Assembly (NCBI GenBank): GCA_035945115.1
Contig: DASZAN010000104.1
Location: 1-64,000 of the forward strand
Source of the DNA: DAHUYF01 sp035945115
Lineage (GTDB): Bacteria > Pseudomonadota > Alphaproteobacteria > ATCC43930 > CGMCC-115725
Reading direction: 5' to 3'
Length of the DNA: 64,000 nt
Positions 28,023-36,684 of the stretch are shown one piece after another (the first letter of the stretch is position 1; every line of letters starts with the position of its first letter). The translations under genes and the position numbers were made by a program. The notes beneath the pieces were generated by a model. The model saw only the letters and a program-made list of their open reading frames with translations, searched no databases and was not told the DNA's origin.

Positions 28023-29741
28023 CTACCGGAGATAGGCCTCAGTCGCGTAGCGGCGCATCATGCGCTGGCTGTTGAAATAATAGGCGATGTTGCCAATCGC
28101 CTGCTTCATCATCCAACGCCATAACGCCGGGTTCCCGTAGTAGAGAGGGAGCACCGCGCTTTCGAGCTTGCCGTAGAGCGCGGCGGCATGCTCTTGATCT
28201 ACGCCGCCATCGCCGTCGTGGCCGATTGACCAGCCCGTGACGCCCTCGATGCAGGCCTCGATCCACCAGCCGTCCAGTACACTCAGGTTGAGCACGCCAT
28301 TAAGCGCCGCCTTCATCCCACTCGTCCCCGACGCCTCCAGCGGGGGCAAGGGCGTGTTCAGCCAAACATCAGAGCCGGCGATCAGCATTTTCGCAATTCG
28401 CATGTCGTAGTTTGGCAAGAATACGCAGGTGATCTTGCCGCGAAGCTGATCCGCAAGATGATGAATACGTCTAATGGCTTCCTTGCCGCTGTTGTCCCGC
28501 GGATGAGCCTTGCCGGCGACCACCAGGTGGAAAGGCCGCCGCGCCGCGATCGCTGTAAGCCGCTCCAAATCCTGGAAGAGGAGCAGAGGGCGCTTATAGC
28601 CAGTCATGCGCCGGGCAGAGCCCAAGATGACGACGTTGGGATCGAGCGCGATGCCGGCGGATGTCTTCACGTAGTCAATAAGCTCTTTCTTGGCTGTTTC
28701 GTGGCAGCTCCAGACTTTGTCGTCGGAGAGTTGCATCGCACGGACGAGAACTTCAGGCTCGTGCAGCCATCGGGAAAAATTCGCGCTGTACAGCTCGGCG
28801 AAGGCAGGATGCGCCCAGGTCCCGACATGCACACCGTTCGTAATGGCATGGACCCGGTAACCGGGGAAAAGCTGGGCCGTGGTCTCCGCGTGGCGGCCTG
28901 CGACGCCGTTGACATAACCGGTGAGATTCAACGCGAGACGCGTCATGTTGAGGCGGTCCTCTCCAGCGAGTCGCCTCAAGGCGTGGGGATCGACGAAATT
29001 GGGCAGGATCCGCTCAAAGACCTCGTACGAAAAGCGATCCTGGCCTGCCTCGACGGGTGTGTGCGTCGTGAACACGCACCGTTCGCGAACCTCGGAAATA
29101 TCGTATGGCAGGTCCCCCGAGATCAAGTTCTCCTGCGGGATGCGCCAGTGGTTCAGCAACTCGAGTGTTAGGAAGGCCGCGTGACCTTCGTTGAGGTGAT
29201 AGGTGTGGAGATCGAAGCCGAGAGCATGCAAAACCCGAATGCCGCCGATCCCGAGGATAATCTCCTGCTTGAGGCGATAGGTCTCGTCCCCGCCATAGAG
29301 ATAGTGAGTGAGCGCTCGATCCTCTCCGCCGTTCTGATCGAGATCAGTGTCGAGGAGCAGGATTGGGATTCGGTGGCCGTACGGGCAGGTATGAATATAG
29401 AGCCAAGGGCGAATCCAGACCGGGCGCCTTTCGATTTCGACAGCCACCATCGCATTGAGCGGCTCGCACCAGTGATCGGGCTTCCACCAATCAGGCTGCT
29501 CGCCCTGCCATCCGTTTGCGTCGATCTCCTGGCGGAAGTAACCGGCACGGCTCAGCAGAGTCACGAAGACGACGGGCAGTTCCAAGTCGGCGCAAGAACG
29601 AGCCGTGTCGCCGGCGAGAATGCCGAGACCGCCGGCATAGGTATGCATTTCGGCCCGAACGGCCATCTCCATGGAGAAATAGGCGATGTGGGTGCGCGGG
29701 ACGAAGGGGTCGATTGACGACACTCTAAAGCTCCATTTCAC
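28023..29741 (-). CDS. glgP: alpha-glucan (glycogen) phosphorylase, short type
   Basis: A 572-residue GT35 enzyme of the compact bacterial type that starts AYFSMEMAV..EMHTYAGGLGILAGD. The C-terminal half has RRMTGYKRPLLL and the PLP-lysine region EASGTSGMKAALNG. It releases glucose 1-phosphate from glycogen. The start is GTG at 29741 (no in-frame ATG at the right place). It follows a PEP-synthase remnant and a small secreted protein on the same strand; together with an FNR-like box at 30660 this resembles a low-oxygen carbon-reserve operon (inference). Confidence 0.9.
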   Translation of the reverse strand: MKWSFRVSSIDPFVPRTHIAYFSMEMAVRAEMHTYAGGLGILAGDTARSCADLELPVVFVTLLSRAGYFRQEIDANGWQGEQPDWWKPDHWCEPLNAMVAVEIERRPVWIRPWLYIHTCPYGHRIPILLLDTDLDQNGGEDRALTHYLYGGDETYRLKQEIILGIGGIRVLHALGFDLHTYHLNEGHAAFLTLELLNHWRIPQENLISGDLPYDISEVRERCVFTTHTPVEAGQDRFSYEVFERILPNFVDPHALRRLAGEDRLNMTRLALNLTGYVNGVAGRHAETTAQLFPGYRVHAITNGVHVGTWAHPAFAELYSANFSRWLHEPEVLVRAMQLSDDKVWSCHETAKKELIDYVKTSAGIALDPNVVILGSARRMTGYKRPLLLFQDLERLTAIAARRPFHLVVAGKAHPRDNSGKEAIRRIHHLADQLRGKITCVFLPNYDMRIAKMLIAGSDVWLNTPLPPLEASGTSGMKAALNGVLNLSVLDGWWIEACIEGVTGWSIGHDGDGGVDQEHAAALYGKLESAVLPLYYGNPALWRWMMKQAIGNIAYYFNSQRMMRRYATEAYLR

Positions 29742-29796
29742 GTCGCCGCGCGACGTATCCTACGCTGACCTTCACCGGTGGATCGAATCCCCCGGG

Positions 29797-30197
29797 CTAG
29801 CCGCGAGCACGCGCGCGGGCGCCAGATGCGAGGCCATGCGCTTCAGCGGCCGCAACGTGGCGCTTCACCTCCAGGAAGCTATCCGGGCTGACCGATATCG
29901 AATCAATGCCGCACTCAACAAGGAATTCAGTAAATTCCGGGTGATCGCTCCGTTCTTGGCCGCATAGCCCCACCTTGGCACCGGCCTTATGCGCTTCGGT
30001 GATGACGTTTTCCACTTCACGGCCTCGTCTTGCTCATCGAAGAGTTCGGCCAACGCCTCGGAGTCACGGTCAACACCTAACGTAAGCTGGGTGAGATCGT
30101 TGCTGCCGATCGAGAAGCCATCGAAACGGCGGGCAAAAGCGCATGGTGAGCCCATGATCTGCGGCCGAATTGCGTCCCGGAGCACGCTAGTTCGCAC
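29797..30197 (-). pseudogene. ppsA: C-terminal remnant of phosphoenolpyruvate synthase
   Basis: Two overlapping frames together give the end of a PEP synthase. The first holds FDGFSIGSNDLTQLTLGVDR, the catalytic-site loop, followed by FDEQDEAV. The second continues with VITEAHKAGAKVGLCGQ and the conserved C-terminus FLVECGIDSISVSPDSF up to 29797. The switch is near 30015. Only about 130 of roughly 800 residues remain, with no N-terminal or phosphohistidine domain, so this is a dead fragment. It points to deletion of a gene that formerly stood upstream of glgP. Confidence 0.8.
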
Positions 30198-30223
30198 GGA
30201 TCATGGCCGCGCACGAAGCGCAG

Positions 30224-30571
30224 TCACTTCTTCGTGGAGCCCGTATATCCGTGCTCTGGAGGATGCTGGACCTCGGGGAGCTTCAGCCATGCGCGGACGA
30301 CGTCCATGCGCAGCATGGCCTCATGCTCCTCGCCCTTCTTGCAGAGATGCGCAGCCATGGTCATTTGGGTCTTCATGTACTGCACCTGCGCGCCGGTGTG
30401 CACATGACCGCCCGACCCCCGGACAATTTGTGCATTTTGCTTGGGATTGACAAACCCGATGACATTCCACTCTTTTGTCAGATCATCCAACTGCTGCGCG
30501 CAATTCTGCTGAGCGAAGGCGCCGCCTCCTGTCCCAAGCAGGAGAAGGGCAGCCGCAAGTGCGGTTCGCAT
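30224..30571 (-). CDS. small exported protein of unknown function
   Basis: A 115-residue protein with a clear signal peptide (LAAALLLLGTGGGAFA, cleavage before QQNC). The mature part has two cysteines (QQNC and HLCKKG), suggesting one disulfide, and a Met/His-bearing middle (YMKTQMTMAAHLC). A strong GGAGG lies upstream of the ATG. A FNR-like box is centred 96 bases upstream. I do not recognise the family; context (copper, hypoxia, sulfur) suggests an envelope role only. Confidence 0.65.
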   Translation of the reverse strand: MRTALAAALLLLGTGGGAFAQQNCAQQLDDLTKEWNVIGFVNPKQNAQIVRGSGGHVHTGAQVQYMKTQMTMAAHLCKKGEEHEAMLRMDVVRAWLKLPEVQHPPEHGYTGSTKK

Positions 30572-30659
30572 GATCGTCCCTCCAACTCTTCAGTGCCGGC
30601 CTCGACCTTCTCGAGTGCGCCGGACGATTGGAAGGATAGACGAACCGAAAGTGGCCGCT

Positions 30660-30673
30660 TTGACATGGGTCAA
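30660..30673. promoter_or_regulatory. FNR/FixK-like box upstream of the small exported protein
   Basis: TTGACATGGGTCAA, a perfect 5-4-5 dyad (TTGAC/GTCAA), centred about 96 bases upstream of the exported protein gene at 30571 and in the same intergenic region as the ArsR gene end. Confidence 0.55.
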
Positions 30674-30810
30674 CGCGAGCCCATGGTTGAAGTATGCGCA
30701 GGCGCGTTGCCATGCGCCGCGACCGCAGTGAAGGAACTCCAGCAAATCAGGACGAGGTTCGGCCCGAGGTCCCACGACGCGCTTACGGCTAAAACGAATG
30801 ACCGATCAGC

Positions 30811-31290
30811 CTATCGCGGTCGCATGACGCGTGGGCGGTAGGCAGCGGCGGCGACGCGCCGGGGGGCGTTCCGGGTGCGCCGCGTTGAGCTTTCGACGCG
30901 CCTCTTCTGGCGCTTCACTCCTCGGGGCGCACAATAGAACTGGTAGAGCAGATGAACGATCTCTCCGGCGACATTGCTTGCTTCGAGCTCGTAGTAAATC
31001 GTGCGGGAATCGCGCCGGGTCCTCACTAAGTGATCGCGTCGCAGCCGGGCAAGATGCTGGGAAAGATGAGGTTGCCGCATGCCGAGCAGTTCCTCTAGTT
31101 CGCCAACGGATTTTTCGCCTCCGGCGACATGACACAGGATGATGAGGCGATGCTTGTTTGCCAGCGCCTTGAGAAGCGAAGTTGCCTTGGCCGCGTTGCC
31201 GATCATTCTTGAGAGATTCATGTCGTGGAAATGCCTCTTCGAAATGCTTGGATCGGGATTAAGAATAGAAACGGCAGTATACGATATCAA
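30811..31290 (-). CDS. shdrR: ArsR-family regulator, sHdrR-like
   Basis: A 159-residue winged-helix protein: LLKALANKHRLIILCHVAGGE, then LLGMRQPHLSQHLARLR (recognition helix) and the wing RRDSRTIYYEL. Two cysteines, Cys53 (ILCHVA) and Cys120 (YQFYCAP), are 67 apart, matching the pair that sulfur-responsive SoxR/sHdrR repressors use to sense sulfane sulfur by (poly)sulfide bridging. The basic C-terminal tail (about 125-159) is unusual. TTG 31290 overlaps the stop of the upstream gene as TTGA with GGGAG before it; ATG 31221 is an alternative. Its likely target is the sulfur-oxidation genes. The gene symbol is by analogy. Confidence 0.75.
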   Translation of the reverse strand: MISYTAVSILNPDPSISKRHFHDMNLSRMIGNAAKATSLLKALANKHRLIILCHVAGGEKSVGELEELLGMRQPHLSQHLARLRRDHLVRTRRDSRTIYYELEASNVAGEIVHLLYQFYCAPRGVKRQKRRVESSTRRTRNAPRRVAAAAYRPRVMRPR

Positions 31291-33224
31291 ACAGCTCTCC
31301 CTGAGCGGTGCGCGGTGGTGTTCGAGTCGCTTACGGCACTTCCAGCACAGCTGGACGCAGCGGTTTGCGGTGCGCGATCGCGCTGCCTTAGCACCTCAAC
31401 GAATTCCGTGATGACGCCAATCAAGGGCTTCGGCCTTTGGTGGTGGGGGGCGTGGCCGCAGTCCAGTAGACTGATCGTCTTGAGCGGCGCGCGGACGCAG
31501 AGTGCCGAGAGGGCTTCCATCTGTGCATTGCTGAAGAACTCGTCATCTACTCCCTGGATTGCCAGGACTGGGCACCGGATGCGAGCGAGGTAAGGTTCAA
31601 GTCCCCAACTCGTGGCGCCTTCGGCAGTCCAGATTTCAACGAGGCGACGGAACAACCGCTCGGTCTTGGCGCCGTGATAACGCATGAGTCGCGCCTTGAG
31701 ATCGCCATGCTCGAAGTCGGTGATCTGTTCGGCAATGGCGATGCGCGTGCGCTCCTCGCAAGAGAGATGAGGCGCGATCGCCACGACGGCCTCCACCTCC
31801 GCCGGGAAAGCACCGGCATAGGCGAGCGCGATCGCGGCGCCGTCCGAATGACCAATCAGGATTGGCCGCTGGACTCTGGTCGCGCGCAGCACTTCGGGCA
31901 ACGAGGACAGGGCCTCGTCGAGTAGATAACGACGAGAGAAGGGCGCCTCGAGCGGCTCCGAATCCCCGGAGCCCCATCGGTCGTAAACGAGTGCGCCGCG
32001 ACCCGTGGCTGCAGCGATGCGCTCCGGTACGTCTCGCCATAACCTCACACAGCCGAGCGCGTCGTGCAGAAAGACCAGCGTTGGGGCGTCCCCCGACGAG
32101 GCGCCGACGAGGCGGCCACGCAGGCGCCGACCGGCAGCGACGAAGCTCAGCTGGTGCAGCGCGGCCTCGACGGCCTCGCGAATATTGTCGGGACCGAGAC
32201 TCAAAAATTCCACGCGCGTGTGAGCAAAGAACTCGTCGATGACGGCCCCCACTTCGCCAACCTCCCGGCCGCGCAGTTTCGCCTCGAGGTCGAGGATGAC
32301 GCGCGGCGGCGTCACGAAAAAATCGCCGGTTATCAGCGCCTCGCGAATACGATTGCGCGTGGGTCCTTCGAGGCGGATATCGGCGCGGACGGCGCCACCG
32401 CGCTTCGTCAGCGTCGCGCTGACGATGCCGTCATCGACCTCCGGCGCGTCCAGCATCTCGACGAAGGCGTCTGTGCCGAACTCCTCGCCGTGAAGCCGGT
32501 CGGCAAGAACTTCCTCGAAGCGGCTGATCGCGCCCCATTCAGGCGCGATGCCTAAGCTTTCGGCAAACCCTTCGAGAAGCGCTTGATATATGGTGGGAAG
32601 GTCCGGCAGTCGCTCGCCGAGCAGCTCGCGCAACGAGACGACGCGCTGTCGCGCCGAATCGAGTTCTCGCTTCGATAGTTTCTCGGTCGGGATCTTGAGC
32701 GCTGCGATCATCTCAGCTGGGTCAAAATCGATGAGCAGTGTCCCCTGATAGAAGAGCGTATCGCCGTCGAAGAACCCACCGGTGCCGCTGATCTTGCGCC
32801 CGTCGACCTCGATGTCGTTGCGCGGCCGGTATTGCGCCGGAACGCCCAGCTTTCTGATGCCGAGCGCCGCCGCTTCGCAGATGCGCCGTGTCGCCTCATC
32901 GAGGGTCCGCATACCGAGGCTGCCACGCTCAAAGACCAACTCCCAGCCGATTTGCCCCTCATCGAGATAGAGACCACCGCCGCCGGTGATGCGTCGCCCG
33001 ATCTCGATGCCGCGGCGCCGGCAATGATCGACACGCACCTCGTGACTCAGGATCTGATGCATGCCGATGAGCGCTGAGGGCCGGAAGCGGAGGAAACGAA
33101 TGGTGTCGGGAATGCGCCCCTCTTGCCGGGCTGCGATCAGCGCCTGGTCAAACGCGATATTGGCGCGGCCGGCGCGTATCCCGGTATCGATGACCCGGAA
33201 GCGGCGCGGTGTCTCGTGGTTCAT
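31287..33224 (-). CDS. lipoate-protein ligase fused to an alpha/beta hydrolase
   Basis: A 645-residue two-part protein. Numbering from a GTG one codon upstream, residues about 1-240 are a lipoate ligase catalytic domain: RRITGGGG (78-85), and the catalytic Lys in DGRKISGTGG (Lys145). Residues about 265-355 resemble the LplB-like accessory domain (sLpl(AB) type). From about 380 a complete alpha/beta hydrolase follows: VFLHDALG, nucleophile elbow GHSDG (Ser461), acid in QGVDDEF, and catalytic His in CGHAPHH. The ligase should lipoylate or octanoylate the LbpA proteins downstream. The hydrolase may cleave a lipoyl/octanoyl ester or amide to supply substrate, or de-acylate LbpA; that is inference. 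ATG 33224 is 9 bases after the LipS2 stop. Confidence 0.85.
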   Translation of the reverse strand: MNHETPRRFRVIDTGIRAGRANIAFDQALIAARQEGRIPDTIRFLRFRPSALIGMHQILSHEVRVDHCRRRGIEIGRRITGGGGLYLDEGQIGWELVFERGSLGMRTLDEATRRICEAAALGIRKLGVPAQYRPRNDIEVDGRKISGTGGFFDGDTLFYQGTLLIDFDPAEMIAALKIPTEKLSKRELDSARQRVVSLRELLGERLPDLPTIYQALLEGFAESLGIAPEWGAISRFEEVLADRLHGEEFGTDAFVEMLDAPEVDDGIVSATLTKRGGAVRADIRLEGPTRNRIREALITGDFFVTPPRVILDLEAKLRGREVGEVGAVIDEFFAHTRVEFLSLGPDNIREAVEAALHQLSFVAAGRRLRGRLVGASSGDAPTLVFLHDALGCVRLWRDVPERIAAATGRGALVYDRWGSGDSEPLEAPFSRRYLLDEALSSLPEVLRATRVQRPILIGHSDGAAIALAYAGAFPAEVEAVVAIAPHLSCEERTRIAIAEQITDFEHGDLKARLMRYHGAKTERLFRRLVEIWTAEGATSWGLEPYLARIRCPVLAIQGVDDEFFSNAQMEALSALCVRAPLKTISLLDCGHAPHHQRPKPLIGVITEFVEVLRQRDRAPQTAASSCAGSAVSDSNTTAHRSGRAV

Positions 33225-33233
33225 CACCGGCTC

Positions 33234-34484
33234 TCAGGCATCGCCGCGCCGCAATTGCGCACGGATCTTGCCGAGATCATTGCCGTTGGGATGGAAGGGG
33301 TACGAGGCGATATCTCGCGGCGGCGAGTCGCCGTACGGCCGATCGCAGGCCGAGATGTCGGTCGCCTCCTTGCTGGGGCAACCAGAGGTACGGAAGGCTA
33401 CGCCGGCGTTGATTACTGCATCGAGCTTATCCCTCTCGCAGCCGAAATCGACAACGCGGCCGGCGTCATCGAAACGCATGCCCTCGATCCGATGGCCGCG
33501 ATAGTCGATGAGGTAGCGTCCGAGCTGAACGCGGCGCCATTGCGGCCGCGGCACTGGCGGCAGGTGGTCCATGAGCGAGCCTTTTTCCGGAAAGAAGGCA
33601 AACATGTGGCTGTGACCGCCGAGATCGCGAATCGCTTGGACCTGCGTAAGCACGTCGCGCTCGCTCTCGCCCATGCCAACGATCAGATGGGCGCCGAACC
33701 GCTCCGGACCGAAAATTTCAGCCGCCGCATGCAGGATTTCCCAGTACTTGTCCCAGCTGTGCGGCGACTGCACGCCGTGGCCGCGGGTGCGGTCGAAGAT
33801 GGCGGGGTTTGCCGCGTCAAGCGCCACGGTGAAAATCTCAGCGCCGAGATCTTTGAGATCCTGAACGTCCTGGCGGGTCATCGTCGTGGGGTTCGAGAGG
33901 ATCGAGACCGGCACATGACGGATGGCGTCCACCCATTTCTTCAGAACGATACGAGTATCGCGGTCGGAATTGGGGTGGGTGATCATGCTGATGCACATGC
34001 GGTGGAAGCGTCCGCCGTCACCGCCGCGTGCGACGATGTCGATCACTTCGTCATAAGGTACCGCCGGCCAGTCCACGCGGATGAAGTTGCGGTCGGCGTA
34101 GTTGCGCTCGGCCTCGCGGTGCCGCGCAAGGCCACAATAGGCGCAATTGGCGCGGCATCCTTCGGGATATGTCAGCAGAAGATTCAGGCACCGTGTGCAA
34201 TCCGTGCGATGCATGTACCCCTGCATCACGCCGAGCGTGATCGCCGCGGCTGTCGACATCTGGACATACTCGGGCGAGCGCATAGCTGGGGTGAGGATGT
34301 TGAAATTGGGTCGATAGACGCCGTGAGCCTCAAGGCCACGTGCCTTGACGCGGCCGCCATTGCGCGCCTCGGGCGGTACTGGTGTCGGCGCCCGAGGCTG
34401 CATCGCCTCCGGATCATTGATGTCGCTGCGGTGCTTATCGGTGAAATCGGGGACCGGCTGTCGCGGCATCTCCAGACAACCCAT
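33234..34484 (-). CDS. lipS2: radical SAM sulfur-insertion enzyme, LipS2-like
   Basis: A 416-residue radical SAM protein. The SAM cluster motif is CRANCAYC (Cys110, 114, 117); upstream DCTRC (Cys96, Cys99) and downstream SGCP cysteines can hold the auxiliary cluster that donates sulfur. It resembles biotin synthase/LipS-type folds rather than canonical LipA. In sHdr loci a LipS1/LipS2 pair inserts the two sulfur atoms into the octanoyl group on LbpA. AGGAGA precedes ATG 34484, and the longer frame above is a shadow of lipT. The S1/S2 labels follow gene order and could be swapped. Confidence 0.78.
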   Translation of the reverse strand: MGCLEMPRQPVPDFTDKHRSDINDPEAMQPRAPTPVPPEARNGGRVKARGLEAHGVYRPNFNILTPAMRSPEYVQMSTAAAITLGVMQGYMHRTDCTRCLNLLLTYPEGCRANCAYCGLARHREAERNYADRNFIRVDWPAVPYDEVIDIVARGGDGGRFHRMCISMITHPNSDRDTRIVLKKWVDAIRHVPVSILSNPTTMTRQDVQDLKDLGAEIFTVALDAANPAIFDRTRGHGVQSPHSWDKYWEILHAAAEIFGPERFGAHLIVGMGESERDVLTQVQAIRDLGGHSHMFAFFPEKGSLMDHLPPVPRPQWRRVQLGRYLIDYRGHRIEGMRFDDAGRVVDFGCERDKLDAVINAGVAFRTSGCPSKEATDISACDRPYGDSPPRDIASYPFHPNGNDLGKIRAQLRRGDA

Positions 34485-34503
34485 GACCAATCTCCTTCTT
34501 GCC

Positions 34504-35574
34504 TCACGCCGCCCAGTATTGCGGGTAGGCGATCCATCCACGGCGGAGCGCCGACGGCGTCGGTGTCGCGCCCTCGCGATAGCAGGCAAGCAGTGCTGTC
34601 CGTTGCCGGCGTGCGCATGACAACGCAGCGTCGAAGAGGTCCGCAAGCTCCTCTTCGTAGTCCGCTAGCGCGCAGCGCTGACCGCCGAGCCAGCGCGCGG
34701 CCGCTGCGCCGGCCATCGTTCCAGACTGAACAGCAGCGGCGATGCCGGCGCCGGTTACCGGATTGGTTAGCCCGGCGGCATCGCCGGTGAGCAGTACGGG
34801 CAGGTCGCCGATCGCGCCCACCGCCGCGCGGCGACCGCCGACGGGGATAGCGCCCCCGGTGAGGCAGGAGACTTCCCCGCCGATCCGGCCTTCGGCGACC
34901 AATTGCCGCTGCAGCTCGATCAGCAACGGCTTGAGCCGCGACGACGATTTTGCGTCAAAGCCGAGGCCGAGATTGGCCACACTTCCCTTTGGAAACAGCC
35001 AGGCGTAGCCCCCGACATAGTCGGCGCGAAGAAAGATGTCGGTCGCATCGTGAGGCCGGAACAGCGGCACCGTCACCTGCCTCGTCTCGACGAGCGCATG
35101 ATTGATGGCGCCGAACGCCGCGCCAACACGCGAGCGCGGTCCATCGGCGCCGATCAGCAACCGTGGCCGCAAGCGGCTTCCGTCCGACACATGGATCGTG
35201 CCATCCCGCGCGACGGCAACAGCGCTCACTCCGTATCGGCAGATGACGCCGGCTTTCGCGGCTCGGTCGGCGAGAAGGCGATCGAAGTCGGCGCGGTCGA
35301 TCATGCGACCGGGAAAATTTGGCGTCTCGTCGGCCGCGTCCTCCTCGACGAAGGTGAGCATGCGTTCGATCGTCTGGACCGTGACGGGAGCGAGGCCAGC
35401 GACTTCTTGGTCGAGGAGAGCTGGCACGAACTCGGCACATTGCACAGGGCGGCCGGCTTCTTCACGGCGCTCCAGCGCCACCACGCGGGCGCCGCCGGCG
35501 GCCGCGGCGGCAGCTGCCCGACTCCCCGCGGGCCCTAGGCCGACGACCACGACATCGGGCGCTTCGATCGTCAT
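34504..35574 (-). CDS. lipT: FAD-dependent oxidoreductase, LipT-like
   Basis: A 356-residue flavoprotein of the geranylgeranyl-reductase/GG-reductase superfamily. The dinucleotide site GLGPAGSRAA is at residues 12-21, the second FAD motif is IGADGPRSRVG, and the third is GDAAGLTNPVTGAGI. It sits between the two radical SAM genes, overlapping the first by ATGA. LipT is proposed to support the LipS reaction with electrons; direct proof of its role is limited. Clustering with ligase and LipS genes is the main evidence for the assignment. Confidence 0.8.
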   Translation of the reverse strand: MTIEAPDVVVVGLGPAGSRAAAAAAAGGARVVALERREEAGRPVQCAEFVPALLDQEVAGLAPVTVQTIERMLTFVEEDAADETPNFPGRMIDRADFDRLLADRAAKAGVICRYGVSAVAVARDGTIHVSDGSRLRPRLLIGADGPRSRVGAAFGAINHALVETRQVTVPLFRPHDATDIFLRADYVGGYAWLFPKGSVANLGLGFDAKSSSRLKPLLIELQRQLVAEGRIGGEVSCLTGGAIPVGGRRAAVGAIGDLPVLLTGDAAGLTNPVTGAGIAAAVQSGTMAGAAAARWLGGQRCALADYEEELADLFDAALSCARRQRTALLACYREGATPTPSALRRGWIAYPQYWAA

Positions 35575-36614
35575 ACCAACGCCCTCGGCCCGCAGACGCG
35601 GTTGGTCCCGAGCCCGTCGAGCGCAATCGAGCAGCAGGCATGCTCTTGCTCGATTGGGCGGCCAATGGCGCGCGCGAGCGCGACGATACCCTGAGCGGGG
35701 TAGGCGATACCGTCGAAGCCTGCCATGACCGCATAGGCGTCGGTGAGGAGCTTGTGGTGACCGGCCGGACGCGCACAGCCGAGCTGCACTGGCGCGTTGC
35801 AGATACGTTGGCGCGCCGCCACGAAGATCGAGGCGACGTCATCGGGCGAAACGGTGACAAACTGACGATCGGCCGGCGCGTAGAACGGCATGACGACGAC
35901 GAGGACAAGAGCCGCGACCGGGTAACGCGAGACGATCTCGAGCGCGCGGTGCTCGCCGAGAATACGCCCGTAATGCAGGCCGATGACGATATGCGGCACG
36001 ATCTCCATCGATGTCGCGCACAACGCTGCGAGCGTCGCCTCGAAATCCTCAACCGGCCGATCAAGATGATAGACCTGCTGGATCGTCTCCCCCGCGCCGA
36101 TCACGTCCATCATGGCGACGTCGATACCCGCCGCTTCCATGCGTTTTGCTCGGTGCTCATCGAGGAGTGCCGTGTGCACGGCGATGCGGAGATGGGGGAA
36201 GTCACGCTTCAGCGCCTCAATCGTCGACAGATAGCGCTCGTACGGCACCTCGTTGCGGCGGTTGGAACCGCCGGAGAGGAGAAAGCCCTGAAGGTCCTGA
36301 AGCAGGACAAGATCGCGCACCTTGCGCTCGAGCTCGGCCGGGTTGGTCGCCGGAATCATCGGTTCGAGGATCTTTGCTTGGCAATGATCACACTTGAGGG
36401 CACAGGCGCCCCCAGTGATCGAGAAGGCGGGAAAGCTGTTCTTATTGCATCCCTTGAGATCGTCGGTTGCATACGAGCGGAAGGTCGGCGTGTAGAAGCG
36501 GAGCGGACCGAGCGGCCGATCGTGCGCTGCCGCTTCGAGCGAGTCGACGAGTGCGCGGTTGAGCGGCAAATCGTCGAAAGGCTCGATATCGCGAGCTAAC
36601 TCGAACCAACCCAT
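35571..36614 (-). CDS. lipS1: radical SAM sulfur-insertion enzyme, LipS1-like
   Basis: A 347-residue radical SAM protein. Cluster motif CALKCDHC (Cys71, 75, 78), with Cys56 in KGCNKNSFPAFSITGG just upstream. The C-terminal half keeps LSGGSNRRNEVPY and GCARPAGHH, with additional cysteines (ACCS, VCG) for an auxiliary cluster. First gene of the minus-strand operon lipS1-lipT-lipS2-ligase-arsR. It is divergent from the sHdr operon across a short region with a 9+9 inverted repeat. Confidence 0.78.
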   Translation of the reverse strand: MGWFELARDIEPFDDLPLNRALVDSLEAAAHDRPLGPLRFYTPTFRSYATDDLKGCNKNSFPAFSITGGACALKCDHCQAKILEPMIPATNPAELERKVRDLVLLQDLQGFLLSGGSNRRNEVPYERYLSTIEALKRDFPHLRIAVHTALLDEHRAKRMEAAGIDVAMMDVIGAGETIQQVYHLDRPVEDFEATLAALCATSMEIVPHIVIGLHYGRILGEHRALEIVSRYPVAALVLVVVMPFYAPADRQFVTVSPDDVASIFVAARQRICNAPVQLGCARPAGHHKLLTDAYAVMAGFDGIAYPAQGIVALARAIGRPIEQEHACCSIALDGLGTNRVCGPRALV

Positions 36615-36640
36615 CGCTTCATCACCAGTTTCGCACTAGC

Positions 36641-36680
36641 ATCGGACGACGCATCGATGCACCAGCAAGGCTCGTCCGAT
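36641..36680. promoter_or_regulatory. inverted repeat between lipS1 and the GATase-like gene
   Basis: ATCGGACGA at 36641-36649 and its exact reverse complement TCGTCCGAT at 36672-36680, 22 bases apart, fill most of the 70-base divergent region. It may be an operator for a two-way promoter or a transcript hairpin. Confidence 0.5.
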
Positions 36681-36684
36681 CATC

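Noticed and set aside
28006..28024. possible terminator between cusA and glgP
   Set aside because: Only a 5-base stem (AGCTT/AAGCT) with a 9-base loop and no T run; too weak to support.
33123..34790. 555-codon open frame on the plus strand
   Set aside because: It is antisense to the LipS2 and LipT genes, which carry clear motifs; the plus-strand frame has none.
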